From assembly GCA_913776195.1 (NCBI GenBank), contig CAJYMH010000025.1, positions 1 to 64,000 on the forward strand: a stretch of DNA of 64,000 nucleotides. Direction: 5' to 3'. A program made the position numbers and the translations under genes. A model generated the notes under the pieces. The model saw only the letters and a list, made by a program, of their open reading frames with translations. It did no database searches and was not told where the DNA came from. Shown piece after piece: positions 26,946-35,618 of the stretch (the first letter of the stretch is position 1; each line of letters starts with the position of its first letter). The DNA comes from an uncultured Caulobacter sp. (GTDB taxonomy: Bacteria; Pseudomonadota; Alphaproteobacteria; Caulobacterales; Caulobacteraceae).

Positions 26946-26979
26946 CGTAGGGCGGGAGATTCCCGCCCTACGTTCGTTT
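26946..26979 (+). terminator. Hairpin terminator of lon
   Basis: A perfect 12-bp stem CGTAGGGCGGGA/TCCCGCCCTACG (26946-26957 with 26961-26972), 3-nt loop, followed by TTCGTTT. Confidence 0.8.
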
Positions 26980-27006
26980 GACGGGCGTTACGCAACCGCC
27001 ATACTC
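26978..27006 (+). promoter_or_regulatory. Candidate promoter of the HU gene
   Basis: TTGACG (26978-26983), 16-17 nt, then CATACT/ATACTC ending at 27006. The -35 is perfect and partly overlaps the T-rich tail of the lon terminator. Leader of about 60 nt to the start at 27070. Confidence 0.5.
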
Positions 27007-27069
27007 CCAACGAAGCGAGCGACGCAGCCACAACAAAAGCGCCGCCGTTCATTAGGCTGGGAGAACTAC

Positions 27070-27345
27070 ATGACCAAAGCGGAACTCGTCACGGCGATCG
27101 CCGAAAAGGCGGGCATCAACAAGAACCAGGCCAAGGACGCCCTCGAAGCGTTCATCGACTCGGTCACCGGGTCCCTGAAGGCGGGCCAAGACGTGCGTCT
27201 GGTCGGCTTCGGCACCTTCAAAGCCGTTTCCCGTGCGGCCGGCACGGCCCGCAACCCGCGCACCGGCGAGACCGTGAATCGCCCGGCGTCCAAGACCGCC
27301 CGCTTCCAGGTGGGCGAGGGGCTCAAGGGCGCTCTGAACGGCTGA
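27070..27345 (+). CDS. hup: HU family nucleoid DNA-binding protein
   Basis: 91-residue HU: N-terminal helices TKAELVTAIAEKAGINKNQAKDA, the core DVRLVGFGTF, and the DNA-inserting beta-arm RNPRTGETVNRPASKTARF with the Pro at the tip. HU bends and compacts DNA and supports replication and recombination. GGGAGAACTAC precedes the ATG. Position after lon is the same as in many Proteobacteria (lon-hupB). Own promoter and strong terminator. Confidence 0.96.
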   Translation: MTKAELVTAIAEKAGINKNQAKDALEAFIDSVTGSLKAGQDVRLVGFGTFKAVSRAAGTARNPRTGETVNRPASKTARFQVGEGLKGALNG

Positions 27346-27366
27346 GTTATTCGCCTAGAGTTTTCG

Positions 27367-27404
27367 GAAAAAGGCGGGCGCCGCTCGGCCCCCGCCTTTT
27401 TCTA
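27367..27404 (+). terminator. Rho-independent terminator of HU
   Basis: GAAAAAGGCGGG (27367-27378) pairs with CCCGCCTTTTTC (27391-27402): long GC stem with A-tract and T-tract flanks, likely able to work in both directions. Confidence 0.9.
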
Positions 27405-27443
27405 TGGCCGCCATCGACGCGGCCCGCTAGAACCCCGTCTCCC

Positions 27444-27518
27444 GGGCGGCTAGCTCAGCGGTAGAGCGTCTCGTTTACACCGAGAGGGTCGGGGGTTCGA
27501 TCCCCTCGCCGCCCACCA
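27444..27518 (+). tRNA. tRNA-Val (TAC)
   Basis: Acceptor GGGCGGC/GCCGCCC, anticodon loop TTTACAC (TAC), T-arm GGGGG-TTCGATC-CCCTC-type pairing, encoded CCA at 27516-27518. Confidence 0.97.
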
Positions 27519-27525
27519 TCGCCTT

Positions 27526-27912
27526 TCAGGCGCGATCCTCCAGCAAATCCCAGCGATTGCCGTAGAGGTCCTTGAAAACCGCCACAGAGCCATAGGGTTC
27601 GCGTCGTGGCTCCTCTAAAAAGCGTACGCCGCGCGACAGCATGGCCGCGTGGTCGCGGTCGAAGTCGCGGGTCTTCAGGAACAGCAGCACCCGTCCGCCG
27701 GCCTGGTGGCCGATGGCGGCGGCCTGTTCAGGCGTGGCGGCCTTGGCGAGGAGGAGGGCGGTCTCTCGCGATCCTGGCGGCGCGACACGCAGCCAGCGCT
27801 TGCCGCCGCCAAGCGGCGTGTCTTCCAGAAGTTCGAAGCCCAGGACCCGTGTGTACCAGTCCCGCGCCTCGTCATAGTCGCGAACGACCAGGGTAAGCGC
27901 GCCGATGTGCAT
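27526..27912 (-). CDS. VOC (glyoxalase/bleomycin-resistance/dioxygenase) superfamily protein
   Basis: 128 residues forming a single VOC domain of two beta-alpha-beta-beta-beta units: HIGALTLVVRDYDEARDWYTRVLGFELLED at the start and FLEEPRREPYGSVAVFKDLYGNRWDLLE at the end. Metal-binding positions are partly kept (His2 and the Glu near the C-terminus). These proteins bind small molecules or act as lyases or dioxygenases; the substrate is unknown. It ends 8 nt from tRNA-Val and starts 9 nt after a small membrane-protein gene on the same strand. Confidence 0.83.
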   Translation of the reverse strand: MHIGALTLVVRDYDEARDWYTRVLGFELLEDTPLGGGKRWLRVAPPGSRETALLLAKAATPEQAAAIGHQAGGRVLLFLKTRDFDRDHAAMLSRGVRFLEEPRREPYGSVAVFKDLYGNRWDLLEDRA

Positions 27913-27921
27913 GGAGCCGGT

Positions 27922-28089
27922 TTAGAAGGGGCCGATAGGCGGCGGCAAGGCCTGGGCGCAGGCATAGGCCGCGCCCATCACCACCAGGGCGATGGCGGCG
28001 AAGCGGAGGCAGGCTGCCAGGGCGCTGACTGGTTCGATGACCAGGGGCGCGTGCGGATCGATGACCGGCTTTTCCTCGACTTCGCTCAT
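27922..28089 (-). CDS. Small single-pass membrane protein (55 aa)
   Basis: A 55-codon gene with CGAGGA 5 nt before the ATG. The product has an acidic cytoplasmic start (MSEVEEKPVIDPHAPLV) and one hydrophobic segment, LRFAAIALVVMGAAYACAQAL, then a short proline tail. It is followed 9 nt later by the VOC gene, so both are probably on one mRNA. No known family recognised; a structural or regulatory micro-membrane protein is likely. Confidence comes from the ribosome-binding site, coding periodicity and spacing. Confidence 0.7.
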   Translation of the reverse strand: MSEVEEKPVIDPHAPLVIEPVSALAACLRFAAIALVVMGAAYACAQALPPPIGPF

Positions 28090-28274
28090 GGCGTTCCTCG
28101 CATTTACGACACAGCTTTTGGAGGCGCCGGCGAACGTGGTCAAGCTTGGGCCCGTGCAACCGATCCTGTCAGGGTCGCGTTTGCTGGCTGACCGTTGCGA
28201 GCCTTTCCGGGGAGGCGAAGACCGCCGCGACGTCGAAGCGGCCGCCGAGGGGCGGCACGACCCGGAGGAAAGAC

Positions 28275-29006
28275 ATGAAGACCCTGACCCTTGGCCTCGC
28301 CGCCGCCCTCACGATGGGCACGGCCTCCGCCACCCTGGCGCAGTATGACGACAGCTATCGCCAGCAAATGCGAGACTACCGCGCCGACCAGGCGGACTAC
28401 TACGCCCAGAACCGCGACTACGAGGCGCAGCGCCGTGAGTACGATCGCCGACGCGCCGAGTATGAAGCCGCGCGCGCCCGCTATGATCGTCGCTATGGCT
28501 ATGGCGCATATGTCCGTCGCTATGGCGAGTTCAACTACCCGGCCCCTGCTTACGCCGCTGGTGATTACGGCGCGCCGGTCTCGGCCTATTACCGCGATAA
28601 CCCCTGCGAGCGTCGCGGCGGGAACACCAACAAGACCGCGGGCGGCGTGATCGGCGCCCTGGCCGGCGCGGCCCTCGGCGGCAGCGTGGCGGGCAATGGC
28701 GCCAAGACCGAGGGCGCGGTGCTGGGCGGCGTGGTCGGCGCCATCGCCGGCGCGGCGATCGGCAACAACGCTGACAAGAACGCCCGTTGCGACAACACGG
28801 GCTACTACTTCGACTACAACCAGACCGTGCCTTATCGCGAGACCGCCGAGGACCGTCGCCTGAACAATCGTCGCTATAATTCCGCCTGGTCGGAGCGTAA
28901 TCGCTGCCGCCTGGCGGCCGCGCCGGCGGACTGGGGCGGCCGAACGGAATACCGGTATGTTCGGGTTTGCCCTGACAGCCAAGGGCGCTATCGTATCACC
29001 GGCTAA
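28275..29006 (+). CDS. Glycine-zipper envelope protein with Tyr/Arg-rich coil
   Basis: 243-residue secreted protein. Signal peptide about residues 1-22 (TLGLAAALTMGTASATLAQ). Then a Tyr/Arg/Asp-rich repetitive segment (YDRRRAEYEAARARYDRRYG), a Gly-zipper stretch GGVIGALAGAALGGSVAGNG and GAVLGGVVGAIAGAAIGN resembling the 17 kDa surface antigen/glycine-zipper 2TM family, and a C-terminal Arg/Tyr-rich region with four Cys. Such proteins insert in the outer membrane or periplasm and are often stress-related. GGAGGAAAGAC precedes the ATG. A strong terminator follows, so it is monocistronic. Confidence 0.82.
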   Translation: MKTLTLGLAAALTMGTASATLAQYDDSYRQQMRDYRADQADYYAQNRDYEAQRREYDRRRAEYEAARARYDRRYGYGAYVRRYGEFNYPAPAYAAGDYGAPVSAYYRDNPCERRGGNTNKTAGGVIGALAGAALGGSVAGNGAKTEGAVLGGVVGAIAGAAIGNNADKNARCDNTGYYFDYNQTVPYRETAEDRRLNNRRYNSAWSERNRCRLAAAPADWGGRTEYRYVRVCPDSQGRYRITG

Positions 29007-29017
29007 GCTTGAATACC

Positions 29018-29052
29018 GCGCTCGGGAACCCTGCGGTTTCCGAGCGCCTTTA
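29018..29052 (+). terminator. Rho-independent terminator of the glycine-zipper gene
   Basis: A 13-bp stem (29018-29030 with 29035-29047, one G-T pair) and a 4-nt loop, followed by CTTTAT. Confidence 0.85.
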
Positions 29053-29105
29053 TCGCTAATGGGGTAGCCGCATTGGTGCGGCGTGAGGCGAGTGAGGGCG
29101 TCGGC

Positions 29106-30320
29106 TTGAGCGTTGTGGGGTTTGGTCCTTTCGAGTTCGAAGCATCCGCAGATCTCGCGGAACGCAACGCATTCGACACCGACAACCGCGTGCGACTGGT
29201 GGACACCACCATGCTTTACGCCCCGCGCAGCGGCGGGGTTAAGCGCTATCTGACCAACAAGCGGGCCTGGTTCGCAGCTCATCGGCCTGAGGTGCGCCAC
29301 ACCCTGGTGGTGCCCGGCCCCCGTCATGCCCATGACGGCGATGGCGAGGTCTCGATCTACGCCGCGCCGTTGCCCTTCGGTGACGGTTATCGCTGGCCGA
29401 TCGGCAAGCGAAGCTGGATGGAGCGGCTGATCCGCCAGCGCCCGGACATCATCGAGGCCGGTGACGTCTATACGCCTGGCCTCGCCGCCCTGAAGGCGGG
29501 CGATGAGCTGGGAATCCCGGTGGTCGGGTTTTGCCACACGGATTTGGGCGCCTTGGCCGCGCTACACATCGGCGAATGGGCGGAGAAGCCTGTTCAACGA
29601 CGCTGGGCCTCGATCTACCGACAATTCGCCAAGGTCGTCGCTCCCAGCCGCTATATCGCCGGACGTTTGATCGAGGCCGGAGTGGAAGGCGCCATCGCCC
29701 TGCCGCTTGGCGTCGATGTCGAAGCTTTCAATCCTCAGCGCGCTGACCGTGAGGGCCTGCGTCGCCAACTGGGCCTGTCACACGGCACGCGCCTGCTGGT
29801 CTTCGCCGGCCGTCCGGCGCGGGAGAAGCGGCTGGAGGTGCTCGTCGAGGCGGTCGAGAAGCTAGGCGATCCCTATCGGCTGTTGCTGGTGGGGGCGGGC
29901 GCCGGTGCGCCGACGTCGGATCGCATCATTCCCATGGGCTATCAGAAGTCGCCTGTTGAGCTGGCCCGCGTGTTGGCGTCCTGCGACGCCTTCGTTCACG
30001 CCAATGACGCCGAGCCGTTCGGACTGATCGTGCTGGAGGCCATGGCCTGCGGTCTGCCGGTGGTCGGCGTCAACGCCGGCGGCGTCGCCGAATCCGTGGA
30101 TTCGGAGGTGGGAGAACTGGCTGTGGCGTCCGAGGGCTCGGCTATGGCGGAGGCGATCGCCGCCCTGTTCGAACGCGACCTCGAGGCGGTGGGCGCGGCG
30201 GCTCGGACAAGAGCGGCCGCCCGCCATGCCTGGTCCACCGTGTTCGAGCAGCTTTCCGGCGTCTATGGGCGTTTGACGGATCGTCAGGCGTTCGGTCAGG
30301 CGGCGCTGCTGAACGCCTGA
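29106..30320 (+). CDS. GT4-family glycosyltransferase (mannosyltransferase-like)
   Basis: GT-B retaining glycosyltransferase, about 404 residues. N-terminal acceptor domain with YAPRSGGVKRYL, GFCHTDLGALAAL and VVAPSRYIAGRL; C-terminal nucleotide-sugar domain with LVFAGRPAREKRLEVLVEAV, the ELARVLASCDAFVHANDAEPFGLIVLEAMACGLPVVG motif containing the E-x7-E pair of GT4 enzymes. Closest in style to GDP-mannose-dependent alpha-mannosyltransferases of lipid or polysaccharide pathways. The start is doubtful: TTG at 29106 has GAGGG 7 nt upstream; GTG at 29076 or TTG at 29073 would add about ten residues. No sugar-operon context here. Confidence 0.87.
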   Translation: MSVVGFGPFEFEASADLAERNAFDTDNRVRLVDTTMLYAPRSGGVKRYLTNKRAWFAAHRPEVRHTLVVPGPRHAHDGDGEVSIYAAPLPFGDGYRWPIGKRSWMERLIRQRPDIIEAGDVYTPGLAALKAGDELGIPVVGFCHTDLGALAALHIGEWAEKPVQRRWASIYRQFAKVVAPSRYIAGRLIEAGVEGAIALPLGVDVEAFNPQRADREGLRRQLGLSHGTRLLVFAGRPAREKRLEVLVEAVEKLGDPYRLLLVGAGAGAPTSDRIIPMGYQKSPVELARVLASCDAFVHANDAEPFGLIVLEAMACGLPVVGVNAGGVAESVDSEVGELAVASEGSAMAEAIAALFERDLEAVGAAARTRAAARHAWSTVFEQLSGVYGRLTDRQAFGQAALLNA

Positions 30321-30394
30321 GGCTCGACCTTAAGAACTCGAAAGCGGCTGAACGGCGTGAGCCGTAGCCAAGAGAGCTCCTGGAATGGGCTCTC

Positions 30395-31075
30395 ATGGAT
30401 CGTCGTCTTCTGCTCCTCGTCATGATCGGCCTTTTCGCGTCGTCGCCCGCCTTGGCGCAGGACTGGCGTTGGGCTGGGCGGTTTCTGGTCGCCAGCGAGA
30501 TCGTTAACGCCAAGGGCGTCGGCCTGACAGATGGCGATCCCGGCCTTTTGCTGCGTGTGGAACGTCGCGGCGACGGCGCCTATTTCGGCGGCCTGATGAT
30601 GACCGAGAACGGCTGGGATGATCGCGAGATCGAGGCGGAGATCATCGCCGGCCTCACGCGCGCCGTGGGCCCCTACGGAATCGACGCCTCCGCCTATTAC
30701 AAGTACAGCACCGGCATGCCGGCGGGGCGTGATCGGGACATGTTCGAGTACCGGCTCGACATCACGCGCCGCCAAGGTCGGGCGTCAGTCCGCGTGAGGA
30801 TCGACTACACCCCCGACGTTCAGGGGCGTCCTGACGCGGCTTGGTGGGTCGAAGGGCAAGGCGGTTGGCGCATCTCACCGCGCGCCACGATCTCGGGGGC
30901 GATGGGGCGTCGCGCCCTGACCGGCGGGCGAGATTTCAACTCCTGGAACATGGGCGTCAGCTGGCTTCTCGCGCCGGGCGTGACCGCCGACCTGCGATGG
31001 TACGACACCGACGCCAGCGGCCTGGGCCGGAATCACCAGGCTCGGCCGATGGCCGCGATCATCGCCAACTTCTAG
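30395..31075 (+). CDS. TorF-like putative outer-membrane beta-barrel protein
   Basis: 226 residues with a clean signal peptide (LLLLVMIGLFASSPALAQ, about residues 1-22) followed by alternating strands: DWRWAGRFLVASEIVNAKGVGLTDGDPGLLLRVE, GIDASAYYKYS, RLDITRRQGRASVRVRIDYTP, and a final aromatic residue (IIANF) typical of outer-membrane barrels. The layout matches the TorF-family/Gcw_chp group (eight-stranded, ~220-250 residues) of Proteobacteria, function unknown. Its last four bases overlap the convergent lipoprotein gene. Confidence 0.7.
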   Translation: MDRRLLLLVMIGLFASSPALAQDWRWAGRFLVASEIVNAKGVGLTDGDPGLLLRVERRGDGAYFGGLMMTENGWDDREIEAEIIAGLTRAVGPYGIDASAYYKYSTGMPAGRDRDMFEYRLDITRRQGRASVRVRIDYTPDVQGRPDAAWWVEGQGGWRISPRATISGAMGRRALTGGRDFNSWNMGVSWLLAPGVTADLRWYDTDASGLGRNHQARPMAAIIANF

Positions 31076-31470
31076 AATCGCGGGGCGTTCGGCCCGTGGA
31101 CGCACATCCAGTTCTGGACAATGGGGCCCGCTTCGCTGACGGCGGTTCGACGCATCTGCCCGTCGTAGCGATTCACGAGAATCTCGCCCGGCTGGAACGT
31201 GCCGCCAGGCGTGACGGTCAGCCGATACTCGTAAGGACTGGTGGTGAGGCCGCCGCTGGGGCCGCCGGGCACGTTGGCGATAGTGAAGCGGCTCGCGCCG
31301 GGATCCATCAGCAGGACCAGGGGCGGATCGCCGTCCTGCATGACGCATTCGAGCTTGAACTTGGCGGGAGCCGGGGCCGCAGCCTTCTGATCCGGCTTTT
31401 TCTCGCAGGCGGCGAGAAGGGCGAGGGGGGCGAGAAGTGCGATGGCGTAGGTGCGCATGATCGTCCGCAT
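31072..31470 (-). CDS. Small lipoprotein of unknown function
   Basis: 132 residues (or 128 from the ATG at 31458). Lipoprotein signal YAIALLAPLALLAAC with lipobox LLAAC, then an Ala/Pro/Lys linker and a compact globular domain: LECVMQDGDPPLVLLMDPGASRFTIANV and GGTFQPGEILVNRYDGQMRRTAVSEAGPIVQNWMC. Two Cys in the domain could form a disulphide. Sequence is of the anonymous Caulobacterales lipoprotein type; no enzyme motif seen. Monocistronic, convergent with the TorF-like gene. Confidence 0.75.
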   Translation of the reverse strand: MRTIMRTYAIALLAPLALLAACEKKPDQKAAAPAPAKFKLECVMQDGDPPLVLLMDPGASRFTIANVPGGPSGGLTTSPYEYRLTVTPGGTFQPGEILVNRYDGQMRRTAVSEAGPIVQNWMCVHGPNAPRF

Positions 31471-31562
31471 TGCTGGGCCGCGACGAATGGCCACGGTTCA
31501 GCTTGCTAAACGAGCTTTGCGATGGGGGGTTGCCGATGATCGGCTGGACACTTGAAAGAAAG

Positions 31563-31639
<77 letters not shown>

Positions 31640-31853
31640 ATTCTTTGTCCGCCGGGGCGGGAAGTGCGTCCCGCCGTGCGGCGAGGGGCGCTGTGTAGGT
31701 CTGGTCCCTTTTCGTGTCAACATCACTTTCGATGCTTCTGTGGGTAATTTCAGAAAACCCCGCCAGAAGGCCTTTTGGCCCAAGGATCGCGAGTATGCGA
31801 ACCTTGCGTAAGGCGTGACTTTTTAAGAAGCGTTCGCAAGTGCGGCAATGCGC

Positions 31854-31882
31854 TTGGAACCCTGCGCGCAGGGGGCTAAAAG
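31854..31882 (+). promoter_or_regulatory. Candidate promoter of the nuo operon
   Basis: TTGGAAC (31854-31860), 14 nt, GCTAAAAG (31875-31882): -10 matches seven of eight positions of the Caulobacter GCTANAWC element, -35 about four of seven. It would start transcription about 20 nt before nuoA. The GGGGCTAAAAGGCCCC palindrome overlaps the -10. Confidence 0.4.
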
Positions 31883-31906
31883 GCCCCGATTCCAGTAGGG
31901 CCTCCC

Positions 31907-32284
31907 ATGAACGCCTTTCTTCTCCAGTACCTGCCGATTGTGATCTTTTTAGGGATCGCTCTTGTGCTGGGCGCCGGTTTCATTATCGCCGCGGCGCTTC
32001 TCGCCCCGAAGTCTCCGGACCCCGAAAAGCTCTCCGCTTACGAGTGCGGATTCAACGCTTTCGACGACGCGCGGATGAAGTTCGACGTCCGATTCTACCT
32101 GGTCTCGATCCTGTTCATCATTTTCGACCTGGAAGTGGCGTTCCTGTTCCCGTGGGCGGTTTCGCTCATGAAGCTGGAGCGTCCTGAGATGATCTTCGCC
32201 TTCTGGTCGATGATGACCTTCCTGGGCGTCCTGACGGTCGGCTTCATCTACGAATGGAAGAAGGGAGCCCTGGAATGGGAGTGA
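31907..32284 (+). CDS. nuoA: NADH-quinone oxidoreductase subunit A
   Basis: Membrane subunit of complex I, 125 residues, three helices. The loop [22 protein letters not shown] is the conserved hinge region (ND3 equivalent) close to the quinone site. First gene of a 14-subunit operon; its last 10 bases overlap nuoB. RBS AGGG is weak, as expected close to the proposed promoter. Confidence 0.96.
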   Translation: MNAFLLQYLPIVIFLGIALVLGAGFIIAAALLAPKSPDPEKLSAYECGFNAFDDARMKFDVRFYLVSILFIIFDLEVAFLFPWAVSLMKLERPEMIFAFWSMMTFLGVLTVGFIYEWKKGALEWE

Positions 32285-32877
32285 TCCTGAACGCCGACGG
32301 CTCGCCCATGAAGGGCTCGAGCACGCTGGTTCCCGCCCTTTCCGCCGGTCGCACCTCGGTCGAGGGTTATGACCCGAAGATCCACGACCCGTTCTTCGAC
32401 GGCCTGTCGGACCAGTTGGCCGACAAGGGTTTCGTGACCGCGGCTTTGGACGACGTCGTCACCTGGGCGCGCACCGGCTCGCTGATGTGGATGACCTTCG
32501 GCCTGGCTTGCTGCGCCGTTGAAATGATCCAGATGTCGATGCCGCGCTATGACGTGGAGCGCTACGGCGCCGCGCCGCGCGGCTCGCCGCGTCAGTCGGA
32601 CCTGATGATCGTGGCCGGCACCCTGTGCAACAAGATGGCTCCGGCCCTGCGCAAGGTCTACGACCAGATGCCGGACCCACGCTACGTGATCAGCATGGGT
32701 TCGTGCGCCAACGGCGGCGGCTATTACTATTACAGCTACAGCGTCGTGCGCGGCTGCGACCGGATCGTGCCTGTCGACGTGTATGTCCCGGGCTGCCCGC
32801 CAACCGCCGAGAGCCTGCTGTACGGCATCCTGCAACTGCAGAAGAAGATCCGCCGCACGGGGACGATCGAGCGATGA
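32275..32877 (+). CDS. nuoB: NADH-quinone oxidoreductase subunit B
   Basis: Peripheral-arm subunit (PSST equivalent, 200 residues) that binds terminal cluster N2, the direct electron donor to quinone. The adjacent Cys pair in [10 protein letters not shown], then GSCANGG and PGCPPTAE supply the four ligands. AAGGGAG precedes the ATG at 32275, which lies inside the 3' end of nuoA. Ends with an ATGA overlap into nuoC. Confidence 0.97.
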   Translation: MGVILNADGSPMKGSSTLVPALSAGRTSVEGYDPKIHDPFFDGLSDQLADKGFVTAALDDVVTWARTGSLMWMTFGLACCAVEMIQMSMPRYDVERYGAAPRGSPRQSDLMIVAGTLCNKMAPALRKVYDQMPDPRYVISMGSCANGGGYYYYSYSVVRGCDRIVPVDVYVPGCPPTAESLLYGILQLQKKIRRTGTIER

Positions 32878-33485
32878 GCGATCTGGAAACTCTCGGCCAG
32901 AGCATTGTCGCCAACGGCGCCGGCGCCGTCACGGCCTTCAGCATCGCCTTCGGCGAACTGACCATCACGGGCCCGGCCAACCGCATCGTGGAGGCTCTCA
33001 CCCTCCTGCGCGATCATCCGGACTATCAGTTCCAGCAGCTGCTGGACGTGACCGCTGTGGACTGGCCGCAACGCGCCCAGCGCTTCGACGTGGTCTATCA
33101 CCTGCTGTCGCTGACCAAGAACCATCGCGTCCGCGTGAAGGTGGCCACCGACGAGGACACCCCCGTTCCGACCGTCACCGGCGTCTACACCGCCGCCGAC
33201 TGGTACGAGCGCGAGGCCTTCGACATGTATGGCGTGTTCTTCGAAGGGCACCCGGACCTGCGCCGCATGCTGACGGACTACGGCTTCCACGGCCATCCGC
33301 TGCGCAAGGACTTCCCGATGACCGGGTACATGGAGCTGCGCTACGACGACGAGCTGAAGCGCGTGGTCTATGAGCCGGTGAAGATCACCGAATTCCGCAA
33401 CTGGGATTTCCTGTCTCCGTGGGAGGGCGCGCAGTACGCCCTGCCGGGCGACGAGAAGGCCGAAAAGCAGGCGGGGGACCGCTGA
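32874..33485 (+). CDS. nuoC: NADH-quinone oxidoreductase subunit C
   Basis: 30 kDa hydrophilic subunit, 203 residues, of the quinone module. The signature [41 protein letters not shown] is intact near residues 104-145. Separate from NuoD here (they are fused in E. coli). Start overlaps nuoB stop (ATGA) and its stop overlaps nuoD start (TGATG). Confidence 0.96.
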   Translation: MSDLETLGQSIVANGAGAVTAFSIAFGELTITGPANRIVEALTLLRDHPDYQFQQLLDVTAVDWPQRAQRFDVVYHLLSLTKNHRVRVKVATDEDTPVPTVTGVYTAADWYEREAFDMYGVFFEGHPDLRRMLTDYGFHGHPLRKDFPMTGYMELRYDDELKRVVYEPVKITEFRNWDFLSPWEGAQYALPGDEKAEKQAGDR

Positions 33486-34714
33486 TGGCGACCGAGATCG
33501 TCGAAGCCGCTATCGCCGCGGGCGAGGGCACGCCGGAAACCCCGGTGCGCAAGTTCACCATCAACTTCGGCCCGCAGCACCCGGCGGCGCACGGCGTGCT
33601 GCGTCTGGTGCTTGAGCTGGACGGCGAGGTCGTGGAGCGGGTCGATCCGCACATCGGCCTGCTGCACCGCGGCACCGAGAAGCTGATGGAGGCCCGCACC
33701 TACCTCCAGAACATCCCGTACATGGACCGCCTCGATTACGTGGCGCCCATGAACCAAGAACACGCCTTCTGCCTGGCGATTGAAAAGCTGCTGGGCGTGG
33801 ACGTACCGATCCGGGGTTCGCTGATCCGGGTCCTGTACTCGGAAATCGGCCGCATTTTGAACCACCTGCTGAACGTCACGACCCAGGCCATGGACGTCGG
33901 CGCGCTCACTCCGCCGCTGTGGGGTTTCGAAGAGCGCGAGAAGCTGATGGTGTTCTACGAGCGCGCTTCTGGCGCCCGTCTGCACGCCAACTACTTCCGC
34001 CCCGGCGGCGTGCGCCAGGACCTGAGCGACAGCCTGATCGACGACATCGAGGCGTGGGCCAAGGCCTTCCCCGAGAAGATCAACGACATCGACGCCCTGA
34101 TCACCCCGAACCGCATCTTCAAGCAGCGCAACGTCGACATCGGCGTGGTCAGCAAGCAGGAAGCCATGGATTCGGGCTTCTCGGGCGTGATGGTGCGCGG
34201 CTCGAACATCCCGTGGGATCTGCGCCGAAATCAGCCGTACGAGTGCTACGACGACTTCGAGTTCGATATTCCGCTGGGCGTGAATGGCGACTGCTATGAC
34301 CGCTACCTGTGTCGCATGCAGGAAATGCGCGAGAGCTTGAAGATCATCCTTCAGTGCACCGACCGCCTGCGCAAGACGCCTGGCCCGGTGCTGACCGAGG
34401 ACAACAAGATCGCGCCGCCGCGCCGTGGCGACATGAAGCGGTCGATGGAAAGCTTGATCCACCACTTCAAGCTTTTCACCGAAGGCTTCCGCACTCCGGA
34501 AGGCGAGGTCTACGCCGCCGTCGAAGCCCCCAAGGGCGAGTTCGGCATCTACCTCGTCAGCGACGGCACCAATAAACCCTACAAGTGCAAAATCCGCGCG
34601 CCGGGCTTTGCGCACCTTCAAGCCATGGACTGGATGAACCGAGGTCACATGCTGGCGGACGTGTCCGCCATCCTGGGCTCGCTGGACATCGTGTTCGGGG
34701 AAGTCGACCGATGA
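33485..34714 (+). CDS. nuoD: NADH-quinone oxidoreductase subunit D
   Basis: 49 kDa subunit, 409 residues; forms the quinone pocket with Nuo[23 protein letters not shown] near the start carries the quinone-head His (HPAAHG); [14 protein letters not shown] and the C-terminal DIVFGEVDR are family hallmarks. Nothing lost relative to the usual length of about 400. Overlaps nuoE by ATGA. Confidence 0.97.
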   Translation: MATEIVEAAIAAGEGTPETPVRKFTINFGPQHPAAHGVLRLVLELDGEVVERVDPHIGLLHRGTEKLMEARTYLQNIPYMDRLDYVAPMNQEHAFCLAIEKLLGVDVPIRGSLIRVLYSEIGRILNHLLNVTTQAMDVGALTPPLWGFEEREKLMVFYERASGARLHANYFRPGGVRQDLSDSLIDDIEAWAKAFPEKINDIDALITPNRIFKQRNVDIGVVSKQEAMDSGFSGVMVRGSNIPWDLRRNQPYECYDDFEFDIPLGVNGDCYDRYLCRMQEMRESLKIILQCTDRLRKTPGPVLTEDNKIAPPRRGDMKRSMESLIHHFKLFTEGFRTPEGEVYAAVEAPKGEFGIYLVSDGTNKPYKCKIRAPGFAHLQAMDWMNRGHMLADVSAILGSLDIVFGEVDR

Positions 34715-35397
34715 GCGTCCGTCGCCTCGCAAAAGAACAGCCCGCCAGCTTCGCGTTCAGCAAGGACACGAAGGCCAAGGCCGACTGGTGGATCGCTAAG
34801 TATCCGGAATCCCGTCGTCAGTCGGCGGTGATCCCGATCCTTTGGCTGGTGCAAAAGCAGGAAAAGTGGGTCTCCGAGCCCGCCATCCGCGCCATCGCCG
34901 AGCTGCTGGGCATGCCGGTGATCCGCGTGCTGGAAGTCGCCACCTTCTACACCATGTTCCAGCTGGAGCCGGTGGGTGAGGTCGCGTTCGTTCAGCTGTG
35001 CGGCACCACCCCCTGCATGCTGCGCGGCGCCAACGACCTGAAGAAGGTCCTGCGCGAGCGCATCGGCGAGCCGCACCATTGCTCGGCCGACGGCAAGTTC
35101 AGCTGGGAAGAGGTCGAGTGCCTCGGCGCCTGCTCGAACGCGCCCATGGCCGCGATCAACGACTACTACTACGAAGACCTGACGCCGGAGACCCTGGCGA
35201 AAATCCTTGACGACTTCGCCGCCGGCAAGAAGCCGAAGCCGGGCTCCTATGTGGGCCGTGGCGCGTCAGAGCCGCACGATGCGATCAAGACCTTGACCGA
35301 CCCGAAGTTGTACGACGGCTCGGCGGCCAAGAAGATCAAGATCCCGAACCTGCCCGAGAAGCCGAAGAAGGCGCCGAAGGCGAAGACCGAAGCCTGA
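34711..35397 (+). CDS. nuoE: NADH-quinone oxidoreductase subunit E
   Basis: 24 kDa thioredoxin-fold subunit holding [2Fe-2S] cluster N1a: [10 protein letters not shown] and CLGACSNAP give the C-x4-C and C-x3-C ligands. The 228 residues exceed the E. coli protein (about 166) by a C-terminal extension rich in Lys, Pro and Ala ([15 protein letters not shown], then KAPKAKTEA), a feature seen in alphaproteobacterial NuoE. It overlaps the next small membrane-protein gene by one base (TGATG). Confidence 0.95.
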   Translation: MSVRRLAKEQPASFAFSKDTKAKADWWIAKYPESRRQSAVIPILWLVQKQEKWVSEPAIRAIAELLGMPVIRVLEVATFYTMFQLEPVGEVAFVQLCGTTPCMLRGANDLKKVLRERIGEPHHCSADGKFSWEEVECLGACSNAPMAAINDYYYEDLTPETLAKILDDFAAGKKPKPGSYVGRGASEPHDAIKTLTDPKLYDGSAAKKIKIPNLPEKPKKAPKAKTEA

Positions 35398-35618
35398 TGA
35401 ACCCAGCCGCCCAGAAAAAGCGTCTGATCCTGATGGTCGCCATCAACCTGGCCTGCTTCATTGCGGCCGGGGCGGCGATCGTGGGTCACGTTTCGATGGG
35501 CGTGGGCTGGCTTCTGCCGGTGTTCGTGGTCTGTATCCTGGGCGGCGTCGCGGCGCAGGTCTGGTTCCTGGTGGGCTGGGCGAAATCCAGCCGTCCGCCG
35601 GCGGGAGGCGCGCAATGA
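35397..35618 (+). CDS. Small two-helix membrane protein inside the nuo operon (A)
   Basis: 73 residues with two hydrophobic helices (LILMVAINLACFIAAGAAIVG and LLPVFVVCILGGVAAQVWFLVG), a positive N-terminus and a short Pro/Gly tail. Its ATG shares one base with the nuoE stop and its end overlaps the next gene (ATGA), so it is translated as part of the operon. Not one of the 14 canonical complex I subunits; no family recognised. Plausible roles are assembly or a lineage-specific accessory subunit, which is inference from position only. Confidence 0.8.
   Translation: MNPAAQKKRLILMVAINLACFIAAGAAIVGHVSMGVGWLLPVFVVCILGGVAAQVWFLVGWAKSSRPPAGGAQ

Noticed and set aside
28429..28520. Repetitive Arg/Tyr codons suggesting a tandem DNA repeat or CRISPR
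   Set aside because: Units are irregular at the DNA level and in frame within the glycine-zipper gene; no spacers. No CRISPR array was seen anywhere in the window.
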